DNA of 64,000 bases from Zygnema cylindricum (lineage: Eukaryota; Streptophyta; Zygnematophyceae; Zygnematales; Zygnemataceae). Under the pieces are notes generated by a model that was given only the letters and a program-made list of their open reading frames with translations, was not told the DNA's origin and did not search any database. This document shows positions 53,945-64,000 of this stretch, piece by piece. The position numbers and the translations under genes are program-made. Positions within the stretch are counted from its first letter, which is position 1. Every line of letters starts with the position of its first letter. The stretch covers positions 137,695-201,694 of the forward strand of contig JBBHKE010002873.1 of the NCBI GenBank assembly GCA_037447655.1. The letters run 5' to 3'.

Positions 53945-54420
53945 TGTTTTATAGAACATTTACACCGACACCTTCGCAAAGTCAACTTGCTTAGTCACCT
54001 GTGATCTTCTTATGAATCTCGTTCACCGACTTGATCCATATCAATAGCAGTTGTGTTGTCACTTACCTGGACATATCCAAAAATAGCCGCAGCTTCGTCG
54101 CGGCTGCGTTGTCCTATTTAAAGTACATTTGTCTCAAATAGATGCGTCGTACCGGCGGCGCATATTTGGACGTTTCGTATATTTCAAATCGGATCGCTTC
54201 GCGATCCGCCGTCCATTTCTTTTTGCGTGTTCACGCCACTCAATAAGTCCCTTACTTAACTTTAAGTTTTATCAGTACGTTCACTCCCCCAATCCGTGAA
54301 TCTAGTCGAACCTCCTCATTAATAATATATGCACAAAATGTCGCGTACGCACGAAACTAAGTTTTCAAAACAACACAATGGAGGTATCAAAATTGCACAC
54401 ATTACAGTAAACGGTACGAT
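53945..54420 (-). repeat. Dispersed repeat R, copy 2
   Basis: Inverse of 44895-45245: CGGATCGCTTCGCGATCCG (54191), GCCACTCAATAAGTCCCTTAC and CGTACGCACGAAACTAA. It begins at or just after the point where the mago duplicate stops, so the loss of exon 3 may be linked to this repeat. Confidence 0.55.
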
Positions 54421-55110
54421 GTGCCACTTTCGATGCGATATTCCGATCCAAGTCCATTAAGTTTATCCAAATCTGACGTACATTGTGAACTAATCTAGAT
54501 GCGTAAGGACCAATCGATAGCCTTAAACCTACAATTTTAAGAACTTAACCCGTTGAAAATGTGGCGGGGGGGTGGGGAAGGAGGCACGGGTCACAATCGG
54601 GTGGCCGAAATCGTAGGCCGCGTTGGACCGGAACGGATTTCGGTGCCAAATTTGGGGGACGGCCGGATTCGGCCAAGTGATTAAAAAAAAATAAAAAAAT
54701 CAGTTTACGGCTGAGTAAACCTGATAAAAAAAAATGTCAGATTTGTAGTTGAAATGTTGACTTTTGTGACCTTGGGAAAGAGGTAAAGCGGAGAGGGGCG
54801 AGGGAAAAGAGGAGAGGGGAGCTGAGAGAGTGGAAAAGGGAAAGTGGGAAGGGGAGAGGGGGGAGGGAAGAGGGGAGAGGGAAGAGGGGAGAGGGGAAGT
54901 GTTACGATTCACTTTGGAGAATCGCGCCCCGGCGATGTTTTAGTTCGCGCTGATGATTTTTTTTGAAATTGGTACATTTGGCGTTTCGTGCGCGTACGCC
55001 ACGAAAGTACAATACTGTATAGTAATTGTATGGATTTTCGTTTGCGTACGTATCTCAAGTGTTTTACTACACCACCGGTATTTCAATGTAGGTGCCCATC
55101 GTTATTAGAG
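54421..55110. repeat. CGGTTAAC-type repeat scrap and GA-rich tract
   Basis: 54590-54690 (GGAACGGATTTCGGTGCCAAA, GGCCGGATTCGGCC) resembles the end of the repeat at 27640-27720. 54775-54900 is a purine-rich AGAGGGGAGAGGG tract. 54910-55110 holds nothing recognised. Confidence 0.45.
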
Positions 55111-55113
55111 TTA

Positions 55114-55905
55114 GGGTGCGTCTCCATGTGCCAAAGTAAGGGTTTTTTTTCTGTCATTTTCATGTAAACCTTAAAACCGTACAGCGTAAGTTTCAACCGT
55201 ACAAAAAAAAGAAAAAAATGAGAAGTACATTTTGCGTCTTCATCGAATTTATGATGTACTACATGTTGTCGACCTGTGTTCTTCGACCCACGGCCACGCC
55301 AAAAAACGTCATCTTCACAATATTCTTTAAAACACAGGGATGATGTGTTTTTAAAAAAAGTATTTTTGAAAAACAAATAACAACAAATAGGAACACGTTT
55401 TAGCACGTGCAAATTTTTTTACAAAAATTTCAAACAAATTCAAGCGACGACGAAAAGTACACTATACATTATGTTTTGTCCGTTTGCGTTCAAGTACGAC
55501 GAGGCAAATTACAAAATTTGTTTAGTTTTGTCCGTTTGCGCTTGGTACGCATTTGATTTCGCCAGGGGTCTCAAGATTCCGATGCCATTTCACGTCGAGC
55601 GGACAGGCGTTGCAAAAGGCAAAATGCATCTTCTTCAACCATGAAAATTCACGGGCTTGAAGGCGGTACGTCTCCAATGTCATGAAAACTCATTTGACGT
55701 CATAAGCAGTTACAAAAAACAACGTGCGTCATCACACATTGTAGACGTTGACAGCCGTCACCGGCATTGTCAACGTATACAATCGTCACACCTTTAAGTG
55801 AGTTTGTCGTTGTTTACACATAGGGGCACTGATATCCGGGTCCGTCGGATCTGCGCTAAAAAACAAAGTTTTTCCGCTAAGTTACAAGTTCATGGTGACG
55901 CACCC
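55114..55905 (+). mobile_element. Harbinger-like non-autonomous element F (subfamily 1)
   Basis: Left end GGGTGCGTCTCCATGTG, right end CATGGTGACGCACCC, with TTA at 55111-55113 and 55906-55908. The body matches element C throughout, including the GGGGTCTCAAGATTCCGATG block (55565). The central inverted repeat (55328-55351) is partly decayed. It shares the right TTA with element G. Confidence 0.85.
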
Positions 55906-55908
55906 TTA

Positions 55909-56897
55909 GGGCACTTTCCCATGTAACCAAAACTTTAATCTTGTAACGTTGTATTTAGGGAAGATTATCCGTACAGATTTCAAAGCATTCTGATGAAAGC
56001 GCAAATAACTTGTTACTTCAAAAAGTGACAAGCGTAGACTTTTATGAAACATGTGACAGACAAACGGTACACAAAATGTTGCGAAACTTCCACTCGGCTT
56101 CAATTTCAGACGTCTGCCCGCACGCTGTCCAATTTTTGTCGCTTTGCAATGTCTGTACGCCACATTGTCGACGTGGAGGCATTGCAGGTGTTTAGAGTTT
56201 GTGACATTGTGACGCCACGCACGTCACGCTCAACTATGTCTACGCCGACGTCATAAATTTTATACTTTCCACCATGGTTTCCCGATTGATTTTTTTTCTC
56301 TTTTCTTACTTTACTTGCCATCAAAATGCGCCCAAAGATAGTCAAAAAGAAATTGTTTTCAGAGATCTTTCATTTGATACCATTATACACGTTTTTTGTT
56401 GCAAGAATTGTGAGATAGACGCGGTAGTGGGAGAGGGAGAGAGAGAGAGGCGCTTTCAAGGAATTCGCTTTTGCAAAATGTCGTCCGTTGGTCGAGACCC
56501 CTCCACGGCCCCTGTACGAAAAAAAGCGCACGGAAAAAAGTCATGCACAAGCTGGAAACGTGCAGTGGGTTTTTTTTTTGTACTTCATGCACGAAAATTG
56601 TAAAAAACTTTCGACACGTGCGACAACATCTGCCCATTCGCTCACCACATGGAACTATGTTTAAAATCACCTCGCGAGGTGATTTTAAATATAGTTTGAA
56701 GATGAGCTAAAAGGACGCGAAAGTGGGTCGAAACGCGCTAGACGACAAACTGCAGTACATGTAAAGTTGTAAGGTAACGCAACTTGCACGGTGGAAATTT
56801 CATTGTTTTGGTACGGCTGCAGATTTTTCGTTTTTTTCCACGTTATAGAGGAATATGAGACAAAATAAGTGTAACTTTAGCACATGGGAAAGTGCCC
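55909..56897 (-). mobile_element. Harbinger-like non-autonomous element G (subfamily 2)
   Basis: Left end GGGCACTTTCCCATGT, right end ACATGGGAAAGTGCCC, perfect inverses, with TTA at 55906-55908 and 56898-56900. Inverse of element B. A 30-bp perfect palindrome centred on TCGCGA is at 56660-56689, about 210 bp from the right end. The plus-strand frames here (56274-56603, 56471-56710) have no transposase motif. Confidence 0.88.
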
Positions 56898-57025
56898 TTA
56901 GTAACACTAAATCTACACGACTTCTTCAAGTAAAAATCGTAAATATTGTTGACACCATTACATAAGCTGACTACAATTTGTCATTCTCCCCTCACTAAAT
57001 TAAATTAGTTTCACATATTCTAATT

Positions 57026-58331
57026 GGGAATTGCTAATCGCAGAAACTATTTTTGCTGCGCGCAGGTAGTTGTCAGAAATTGTACATTTGAAGTACAGTT
57101 TCGTACAAGCTACGTACCTTTAAGTTCAGATTTGATGGTAAACTCGTCGAACAAATTTGATTGGCGAAATATTGTAACGGCGGTTAAAAAAGTGTCGCGC
57201 TTGCGAACGTCGACCGTCATAAAAAAAAACAATTCACACGGTCGGCGCAGGTTTACTTTAACAAAATTGCGGCAACCACATATAAATAAAATGGCTGCAC
57301 GCAGGTAGTTTCTCACTTCACGTGAGCTCATCGACATTTATAGGGGGTACGCTTTTTTATTTTGTACGAAGTTTATTTCGTTTCGTGCGAGTTTATACAT
57401 GTTGTAAGTTCAGTGTAACGGTTCGCGATTAGTGCGGCTAAGTCAAATGTCGGTGTGAGAGCATGTCGGCATGTGCTCTCACAGTGGAGCTCGCGTGAAG
57501 TGAGAAACTATACCGCGAATCGTTTTTAGTGTCAAAGTTTAAATAGTGTTGAAGAAAATTTACCGTAATTGATGTTAATTAAGAATTTGGTTTTTTTTTT
57601 AAAAAAGGTGTGTTCTAATTTCGACGTTTATGCTAATTTGGGAACATAAAAAATGGAATATTCGCCGTAAGATTATATACATTAATATATGTAACCGTAC
57701 AAAATATTAGAAATCGTGCGCCGTCGCGAATTTAAAATATCCGTACATGCTATACTAATTTACGTGTCAGACTAAACCTGTTTTTTTAGCGCACGCTCTT
57801 ATCTGTGCGCGTCTGATTTAATTCATTTTGTGTAAATTTTCACTTGAAAAGGTACAGTTCTGTACGGTCTGATATTGACCGTACACCACACTATTTATAT
57901 TTTATTGTACTTTCAGTCTTTACTTTATTTGGTACGGTACCTTAATTAACGTCAAGGAAGAATTTAAATCATGTATCCTATTTGAAAAAAAAAATCAAAA
58001 TTTTAAGAACTCAAATTAGTGACTTTGACACTAATAACGATTCGCGGTGTACCTGCGCGTTGCCATTTTATTCATGTGGCTGCCGCAGTTTGGTTACAGT
58101 AAACCTGCGCCGGCCGTGTGAATTGTTTTTTTTTTTATGACGGTCGACGTTTGCAAGCGCGACACTTTTTTAACCGCCGGTACAATATTCCGCCAGCTAA
58201 AGTTGTTTGACGGATTGACCGTCAGATCTGAACTTAAAGGTACGTCACTTGTACAAAACTGTACTTCAAATGTACAATTTCTGACAACTACCTGCGCGCA
58301 GCAAAAATCGTCTCTGCGATTAGCAATTCCC
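57026..58331. mobile_element. Foldback Mutator-like element 3, with nested MITE
   Basis: Begins GGGAATTGCTAATCGCAGAA, ends CTCTGCGATTAGCAATTCCC. The arms of about 280 bp match those of MULE 1 and 2 (GAAATATTGTAACGGCGG, AAGTGTCGCGCTTGCGAACG). No matching 9-mers flank it. The centre is reduced compared with MULE 2. A MITE (57511-58049) is inserted in the right half. No transposase. Confidence 0.82.
57511..58049. mobile_element. Tc1/mariner-like MITE with TA duplication shown by empty site
   Basis: The left terminus TACCGCGAATCG follows AAACTA; the right terminus CGATTCGCGGTG precedes TACCTGCGCG. Taking out the element and one TA gives GAGAAAC-TA-CCTGCGCG, the sequence of uninterrupted MULE arms. 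It contains the GTACGGTCTGATATTGACCG palindrome at 57862. Its ends match the MITE at 7913-8133. Confidence 0.85.
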
Positions 58332-58496
58332 TAAAAAAAACACTGATGAGAAAAAAACCCTAAACATATTTATACTTGCGACGTGCCGCGCGGCGCGAGG
58401 CGTCGTAAAGCGAAATTGGAGTGAAATGAGTGCAAGGCGACGTGGACCCCCTCACACGCGACCTTCACACCTAAAAACGCTCGATCCAGTAGTACA
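58332..58496. other. Spacer upstream of complete mago
   Basis: 165 bp with a GC-rich word (CGTGCCGCGCGGCGCGAGGCG at 58392) and CAGTAGTACAGTACTGTA at its end. It may contribute to the promoter; nothing is certain. Confidence 0.35.
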
Positions 58497-58559
58497 GTAC
58501 TGTAATGTTCTCACAAAAAACTCGTACTGTAGGAAACTTACGAACTTAAAAATCGAGCT

Positions 58560-58706
58560 TGTGAGATAAAATAAAATACTATAAATTTTTCGAACTCTGT
58601 TTTGAACTGTGGTCCAGCGTCCATCCAGATATTCAAAGGTTGGATCTCTCTGCGGTATTGTTTTCTTTTGAAGTAGAAGTATAGTGTACGGTAATAAGAA
58701 GGAGCC
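58560..58706 (+). promoter_or_regulatory. Probable mago promoter/5' leader, copy 2
   Basis: AATACTATAAATTTTT at 58575 is a TATA-like word, and the start context is GGAGCCATGG. The 35-45 bp just upstream (TCTCTCTGCGGTATTG and GAAGTAGAAGTATAGTG) differ from copy 1. The transcription start is not determined. Confidence 0.4.
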
Positions 58707-61700
58707 ATGGCTGATCTTGGGGAGTTCTATGTGAGATACTATGTCGGACATAAAGGAAAGTTTGGCCACGAGTTTTTAGAGTTTGAGTTTCGTCCCGATG
58801 GCAAATTGCGGTACGCGAATAATTCGAACTACAAAAACGATACGATGATTCGAAAAGAGGTTTTTGTTACAGAATCGGTTATGAAGGAGTGCAAAAGGAT
58901 AATTCAGGATAGTGAGGTAAGATAGGATTGAAAAATGAATTCTGTTTTTTGTTTTGCTTTTGTTTTTTTGTTTTGTTTTCGTTTTTTTTGATCTTATGCA
59001 GAAACTTATCGTAGAAACTTGTATAGCACACGGTTAAGGTTATTGAAAAAATAGTTTTAACATGAAATCATTTTTTTTTCTATTGTTTTATTGAAGCTCA
59101 TGAGGAAGTTTACTGGTTGTTTCCTGTACTGCATGGAAGGTTGTCACAAAAAAAAAACATGCTTGCATGGAAAGTATAACAAGGAATAAATTTGTTATGT
59201 TTCCACTCCAATCAAGACGAGTTTGTAGATTACGAAGTTAAGAAGTTTATTTATTCAACTAAGTAGATGACGTTGATGTTTGAAAATTTGAAATCTTTAG
59301 GGTTCTCAACTTTAGGGTTTTCAACTGCTCTAACGGTCAAATGTACGACAATCTTACCTGTAGTCAGCTGAAATTTTGAAGCTGAAATTTTCACAGGTTT
59401 AACTTAGATAGATAACATTGATTTTTTAAAATTTGAAAACTTTAGGGTTAGAATTCCGAGCGTAAGTCTGTTTAATGGTTGAATGCAGCCAAATCGAAAA
59501 TATCTTGACAAAATCTTGTCTACAAGCAGTTGAAGTTCTGAATTTACCGAAATTCAACTGCTCAATCTTTATTACTTTTGAAGGTTTAAATGATAGGAAT
59601 TAATTTTTCTCCTTTCACTTTTGTACCCGTCATTGGAAAAGTGAGAAGTTTCTAATTATTTATCAACTCGTCTGATTTTTCCCTTAATCATATGAGCGAA
59701 GTACACTTCCTATCGCTATTAGTAGTAAACATTTTTTGAGCAGTCAAATTACTTTTTTTTATATCACAGTTTTGCGATTTTCAATCGTGATGTCACGATC
59801 GAAAGGTAAGACCATTACCTTTCGATTGCTTGCCTTGGAGAATAAAACACAAACGGTATAATTTTTTTTGGGCATGATGAAAAAAAAAACTTTTGACTGC
59901 TTGATGTTTGACAATAATAGCGAGGGCAATGTAGTTTTATTGATTGCTATCTAGATCTATAAACATGTTATTACGGAAATTCAACTCATTGTCATGTAAC
60001 TTTTTGTTCTTAAGACCTTTGGTTTTTAGTTTTTCGCGATTGCTTCTTTCCCTTTCCGTTCTTTTGTACACCCACTACTTTTTCCCCTGTGTGTATCACG
60101 TATAAATGATATAGAAAATATATAAATACATGTTCCCGCAGAGTAAACGATGTGTCTTGAAAGGTTCTTACCTGAATTGCAAATGCATGTCTGAAAGTCT
60201 TTAAATCCCCAAAAACCCCAAAATACTCTAAGAGTCTTTTTCCGCCCTCTGTTTTCTGACCTAACTTGCCCCTGTTTTTTTTCTTTTTTTTTCCATCGCA
60301 GGTAATGAAAGAAGATGATAACAACTGGCCTGAGCCTGACCGGGTCGGTCGACAAGAACTCGAGATTGTGATGGGAAACGAACATATTTCTTTTACGACG
60401 GCGAAAATAGGATCGCTTTTGGACGTCCAAAGTAGTAAAGATCCAGAAGGGCTTCGGATATTCTACTATCTTGTTCAGGTTTGTCCCCATTTCCTGCAAA
60501 ATTCTAAAACACCCTAAAAAACCGGAAAAAGCCCTAGTTTTACATCATCCTGAAAAACCTTAACATGATTTTGAACTCGCTGACTCTCTTTTCGACGCTA
60601 CTATATTTGTCACTATACTCAGATTGGGCTGAACCATTTTTTCGTGACGCTCATGTAAATCACCATGGACCACTGTAAAAACTCATTAGGGACGTTTGTC
60701 AACGAAAAGTATTTTTGTTCAGTATAAAATTGTTTGAACCTTACCCTTTGCCCATTTACTATCGATCCACGCAAACTAATTGCAGTGAGTTCTGTTGAGT
60801 GATTTCTCTTTACTTGACATGCCTTTGTTTACATTTTTACGATGTTTGTTTCATTAAAGACACGGTCACAATGGTGATGACTCCTGTGTTCAGTGGACAT
60901 CGTTGACTAAATAGTTGTTAGTGAGGAAGATCCTGACTGCTTGACTATGGGCATCTTTCTCTACTTTTAAATTGGAACACAACATGTAAACTTGTGATGA
61001 ATTGAGAGCTGCCATAGCCTAGGGCCATCGACCTAGCAGAGGGGGAGAGAAAGAGGAGTTCATGGATTTTGATTTCTAGTCCTCCAGCCAGTTGGAACTT
61101 CCTTCCAGGCGTAGTATGCGTTTACAGTAATATCCAGTTTGGTATTATACAGAAAAGTCAAAAGTATCAAAGGAAAAAAGAAAAGTAGCAGCGTATCTTT
61201 TTTTAATTTCTTAATGTCCACTTGATTGTACTTTAGGGACAGTGGACAATCCACTAGGGGCAGCTACAATTAACCGATAAATTACTAGAACAGTGGAAGT
61301 GCCGTCTTTAATTTCTGACCTGTTGTCAATCTGGTTGTAAGTCTACATTCATATAATTTTCCAGTTGCTTGCATTTTATGAGCTTAGGTTTTGAATCTTC
61401 ACTATTCATTTCTTTCTTCTTATTGATTGGGCAAATTGAACTTTTGTACTTTTAACCTAAATCCAGTATGAACGTCTGGGTAGCTTTTTTCACCGACGGT
61501 TGACCTTTTATTCCCTGTCTCGTCTCGTTTTTGCTGTCCGATACAACTGTGAATCGCTATTAGTGTTAATATCACGTTATTTTGAGCAGGTTTATCCTGG
61601 CTTTTGATCATAAAATAGCGTTACTAATGCTAATTGTTTTTTTCTTAACTTTAATTTGGCAAAAATCGTCGACGTCGCTTGACCTAAATTAGAAGTAACA

Positions 61701-62207
61701 ACACTAAAATAAACCCCACGATAGTGATTCACGGTCTAGTCTAGTATGGTAACCTGTGGCATTCATAATTTTCTACTTTGAGAATAAAAACAATTTTTCG
61801 GCTGTCATGTGTTCTTTCTTTACCACAGTTTAGATCCATTTCCGGAATTGTTTTTTAGTTTGAATGAATGAATTTTTCATCTTTGAATTATGTAGAACCA
61901 AGCTATACTTTTTTAGCTTCCTGATGGCTTTCAGTGATAAAAATCACATTGGTTTTCCATCTGTCAACAAGACGGTCTTGTATTCGTTAACTGTCTTCAC
62001 AGAAAGTTTTTTTAACTTAATTTTGAAGTACAACTATTAGTTTTGAAGTACAACTTGTAACTTAGTCTGAAGTACAACTAGACTGTTACTGCACTATCAA
62101 GTGATCTGATAGGGATGGTCCTCTGTTGATGGTTTCTATTTTTGCAGGATTTAAAGTGTTTCGTCTTTTCACTCATAGGTCTTCATTTCAAGATTAAACC
62201 CATTTGA
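58707..62207 (+). CDS. MAGO: Mago nashi (MAGOH), exon-junction-complex core protein, complete three-exon gene
   Basis: Exons 58707-58916, 60302-60478 and 62148-62207 join to 148 codons, against 146-150 usual for the family; both introns are phase 0 with GT-AG borders (1385 and 1669 bp). The product starts [20 protein letters not shown] and includes [57 protein letters not shown] and [13 protein letters not shown]. Exon 3 encodes the conserved end [19 protein letters not shown]. Known role: Mago pairs with Y14/RBM8A and clamps eIF4A3 on spliced mRNA 20-24 nt upstream of exon junctions, influencing mRNA localisation, translation and nonsense-mediated decay. NNWPEPDR is the plant-type reading. 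The ATG was chosen for the family N-terminus and GCCATGG context. A MITE sits in each intron. Confidence 0.97.
59702..59933. mobile_element. MITE in mago intron 1, copy 2
   Basis: The same element as at 52302-52533, carried along by the duplication. Ends TACACTTCCTATCGCTATTA and AATAATAGCGAGGGCAATGTA. Confidence 0.65.
61542..61738. mobile_element. Tc1/mariner-like MITE in mago intron 2
   Basis: Left end TACAACTGTGAATCGCTATTA, right end ATAGTGATTCACGGTCTA, 197 bp. It lies beyond the duplicated segment, so it is unique to the complete gene. Confidence 0.62.
62017..62073 (+). repeat. Short tandem repeat near the intron 2 acceptor
   Basis: Three imperfect units of TTTTGAAGTACAACTA end about 75 bp before the intron 2 acceptor TTTTTGCAG. 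Any effect on splicing is unknown. Confidence 0.6.
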
Positions 62208-64000
62208 GGATATAATACTGTAGCTGTAAGTTGGCATGGAGGGTGTGGAAACGAAGCGAGTATGGGTTTTGTAACAGTTTTATCCCGAACAATTTTAACG
62301 GAAAAACCCTAATGGAGGGATTCTGACTCACCAAGGTTTAAGGCGCGTCAACCTCTATGGTTAACCTCGATAATTTCAACAATTTCAACATCGATAATTT
62401 CGACTTCGAAAATCTAACTTCGAGAATTTTAACCTCGATAAATTCAACCTCGATATTGTCAACCTCGATGGACTTTATGAGGAGGTGCATGTACTTCAAC
62501 ACGATGTCTGTCTTCGAGGGAAAGAACTCAAGGGAAAGTGATCATACGGGATAATATGATTGGCTTATTTTTTTCAAGTCTGTCGGAAATCATCTCAGCT
62601 GTATGTCTCTTTAGTGAAGTTGCTCGAAGGTCAAAGAAAATATCCTTGTGAGGGCTGTTTATGTTTCTTCAAGATGTTTACATTTTCAAGTTCCTATTTC
62701 CGATTTTTTGATATGTTATGTCGAATTTCAGTGGCCTGCATAATGCACTGTACTTTCTTCACTTTTCCTTTCCTTTTTTGACAATCCTAGGGTTGTAACC
62801 ATTATGTAGCTTCTTTTCCGCATAATGTGTGCTGACAGATAGTTTGCAAACTACGTCCATGGTTTGGTGTTTTTCAGCCATAAATGTGCAGCTGTTGATT
62901 CTCTGAAACTTTTGTTTTCGCGATAACACAGTGAGTGGAAAACTGGGCTACCAGAGGAAAAAGCAATAAAAAGTTATAAATTTAACGTTGTTTGTATGTC
63001 CTGACCTCGCATAGCAAAAAAACGTAGTTTAACACCCAAAGCATGTAGGAAATCAAACTATCATAGTGGTAATATATCGTGGTCTGGCTTTTTGAAGTTA
63101 TGGATAGTGGTTGGGTAGCATCGTGGAACAAGTGGAAAGTAATTTTTGTTCTCCAATTGTAGATTGCTCAGACTCTAATCTTGATCACGATGATGCAAAC
63201 TGGCACATTAACTGCTAACAGAAGTAATCCTTCTGGCAAGCTGCTGTGAGAGACTTAAGTTCTTCGGAAAGAAAAGCTCGCAATGTATACTTTTTTTCCC
63301 ATGTATGAACTTTCTTGTGGTACAGCTATTTGTCTCTTTCTCGAACATTTTAGCTATATGATTTCCAGTGAATATGTACAGAAAGAATATGTCCCTTCAA
63401 TTTTTAATCATTTTCTGCTATTTTGAAGGCAGACGAGTACTGCCAGCCTACAAAAGGTTGGGTCAAACTCTCCATCAGGGAGACCCATAAGAGTTAGAAA
63501 TCTAGGCCTCTAACAGTATCTTTGCTACCGGAAAATATTAGTAGATTGATAAGAAATGCACGTACTCAAGAAAAATGGTCATCTAATAATGATTTGTTTG
63601 CCATTCTTTCTTTTGTTGTGTTCCCGTCGCTCTCCTTAATTTTTATTGCCCTGGTAGTTTTTCGGTTTTGGCCATGCCACCCCTTTTGTACCCCCGGACT
63701 CAGATGGTTTACCATCGTGCTTTTTAATTTATCCTGCCACTTTGTTATTTCACTAAAAAGTTAATTGCTAAAGACTGCTGTTAACAGTCTCGAAGCACAA
63801 TTCGGATAAATTTCAGATCAGTTACCCTTTACAAAATAATAAAATTTTATTAAGAAAGTACGATGGTAAACCATCTAAGTACGTGGGACTTTAACAGGGA
63901 CAGATTACAAAGAGCACACTCAAGCATCCTTAAAAAACTATAATTGCTTTAAACTGTCAAAGCAAAAGGTCTTCTTGATTGAAGCTCAAAACAAAGGCTG
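62208..64000. other. Downstream of mago: short imperfect repeat, no second gene recognised
   Basis: 62355-62470 has repeated AACCTCGATAATTTCAAC-type units, irregular at about 12-18 bp. No clear AATAAA stands directly after the stop; AATAAA-like words occur at 62963 and 63836 only. The short frames 62357-62554, 62560-62781 and 63522-63764 show no motif. Confidence 0.45.

Larger units (their letters stand above)
58497..61333 (+). repeat. Segmental duplication unit 2
   Basis: Partner of 51101-53943. It covers the leader, exon 1, intron 1, exon 2 and the first 855 bp of intron 2 of the complete mago gene. It is probably the parental copy, because the gene continues past its right edge. Confidence 0.93.

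Overview
This is repeat-dense eukaryotic nuclear DNA. It is AT-rich, has spliceosomal GT-AG introns and only one recognisable host gene family, and nearly everything else is transposable-element sequence. The host gene is mago nashi (MAGOH), the exon-junction-complex core protein. Its reading [20 protein letters not shown], together with Ty1/copia elements and plant-type telomere-like CCCTAAA words, points to a streptophyte (green plant lineage). Introns of 1.4-1.7 kb and the heavy mixture of MULE, Harbinger, hAT and Tc1/mariner-like elements would suit a large-genome charophyte alga or an early-diverging land plant. The species cannot be fixed from the sequence alone. There is a 10-N scaffold gap at 45359-45368.

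Layout. 0.3-1 kb: two copies of a tRNA-derived SINE and a broken hAT transposase tail. 2-37 kb: a layered field of non-autonomous DNA transposons. Five groups can be separated. (i) Tc1/mariner-like MITEs have termini near CACCGCGAATCG and a TA target duplication. (ii) Harbinger-like elements have GGGYRYG termini and TTA/TAA duplications. (iii) Foldback Mutator-like elements (MULEs) have long arms and a 9-bp duplication. (iv) hAT-like elements have TAGTGTTGKGTATCG termini and an 8-bp duplication. (v) An unclassified dispersed repeat carries CGGTTAACGGT words. Nesting is common, up to three levels at 29213-30222. Two long CT/GA-rich repeats lie in opposite orientation at 9.3-10.4 kb and 21.8-23.1 kb.

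36.9-48 kb: a nearly complete but multiply broken Ty1/copia retrotransposon on the minus strand (36965-43385), then a 5'-truncated second copia element (43567-44440), then a solo LTR of the first family (46988-48001).

48.9-62.2 kb: MULE, Harbinger and MITE copies alternate with two mago copies. The downstream copy (58707-62207) is complete: three exons, 148 codons, all introns phase 0. The upstream copy (51306-53078) is a recent, almost identical duplicate that stops inside intron 2 and lacks the last exon. 62.2-64 kb downstream of mago holds nothing I recognise.

No genes act together as a pathway here. The interest lies in the mago duplication, in the architecture of the non-autonomous elements (especially central palindromes kept despite sequence change), and in insertion histories that can be read from empty and filled sites within this one window.
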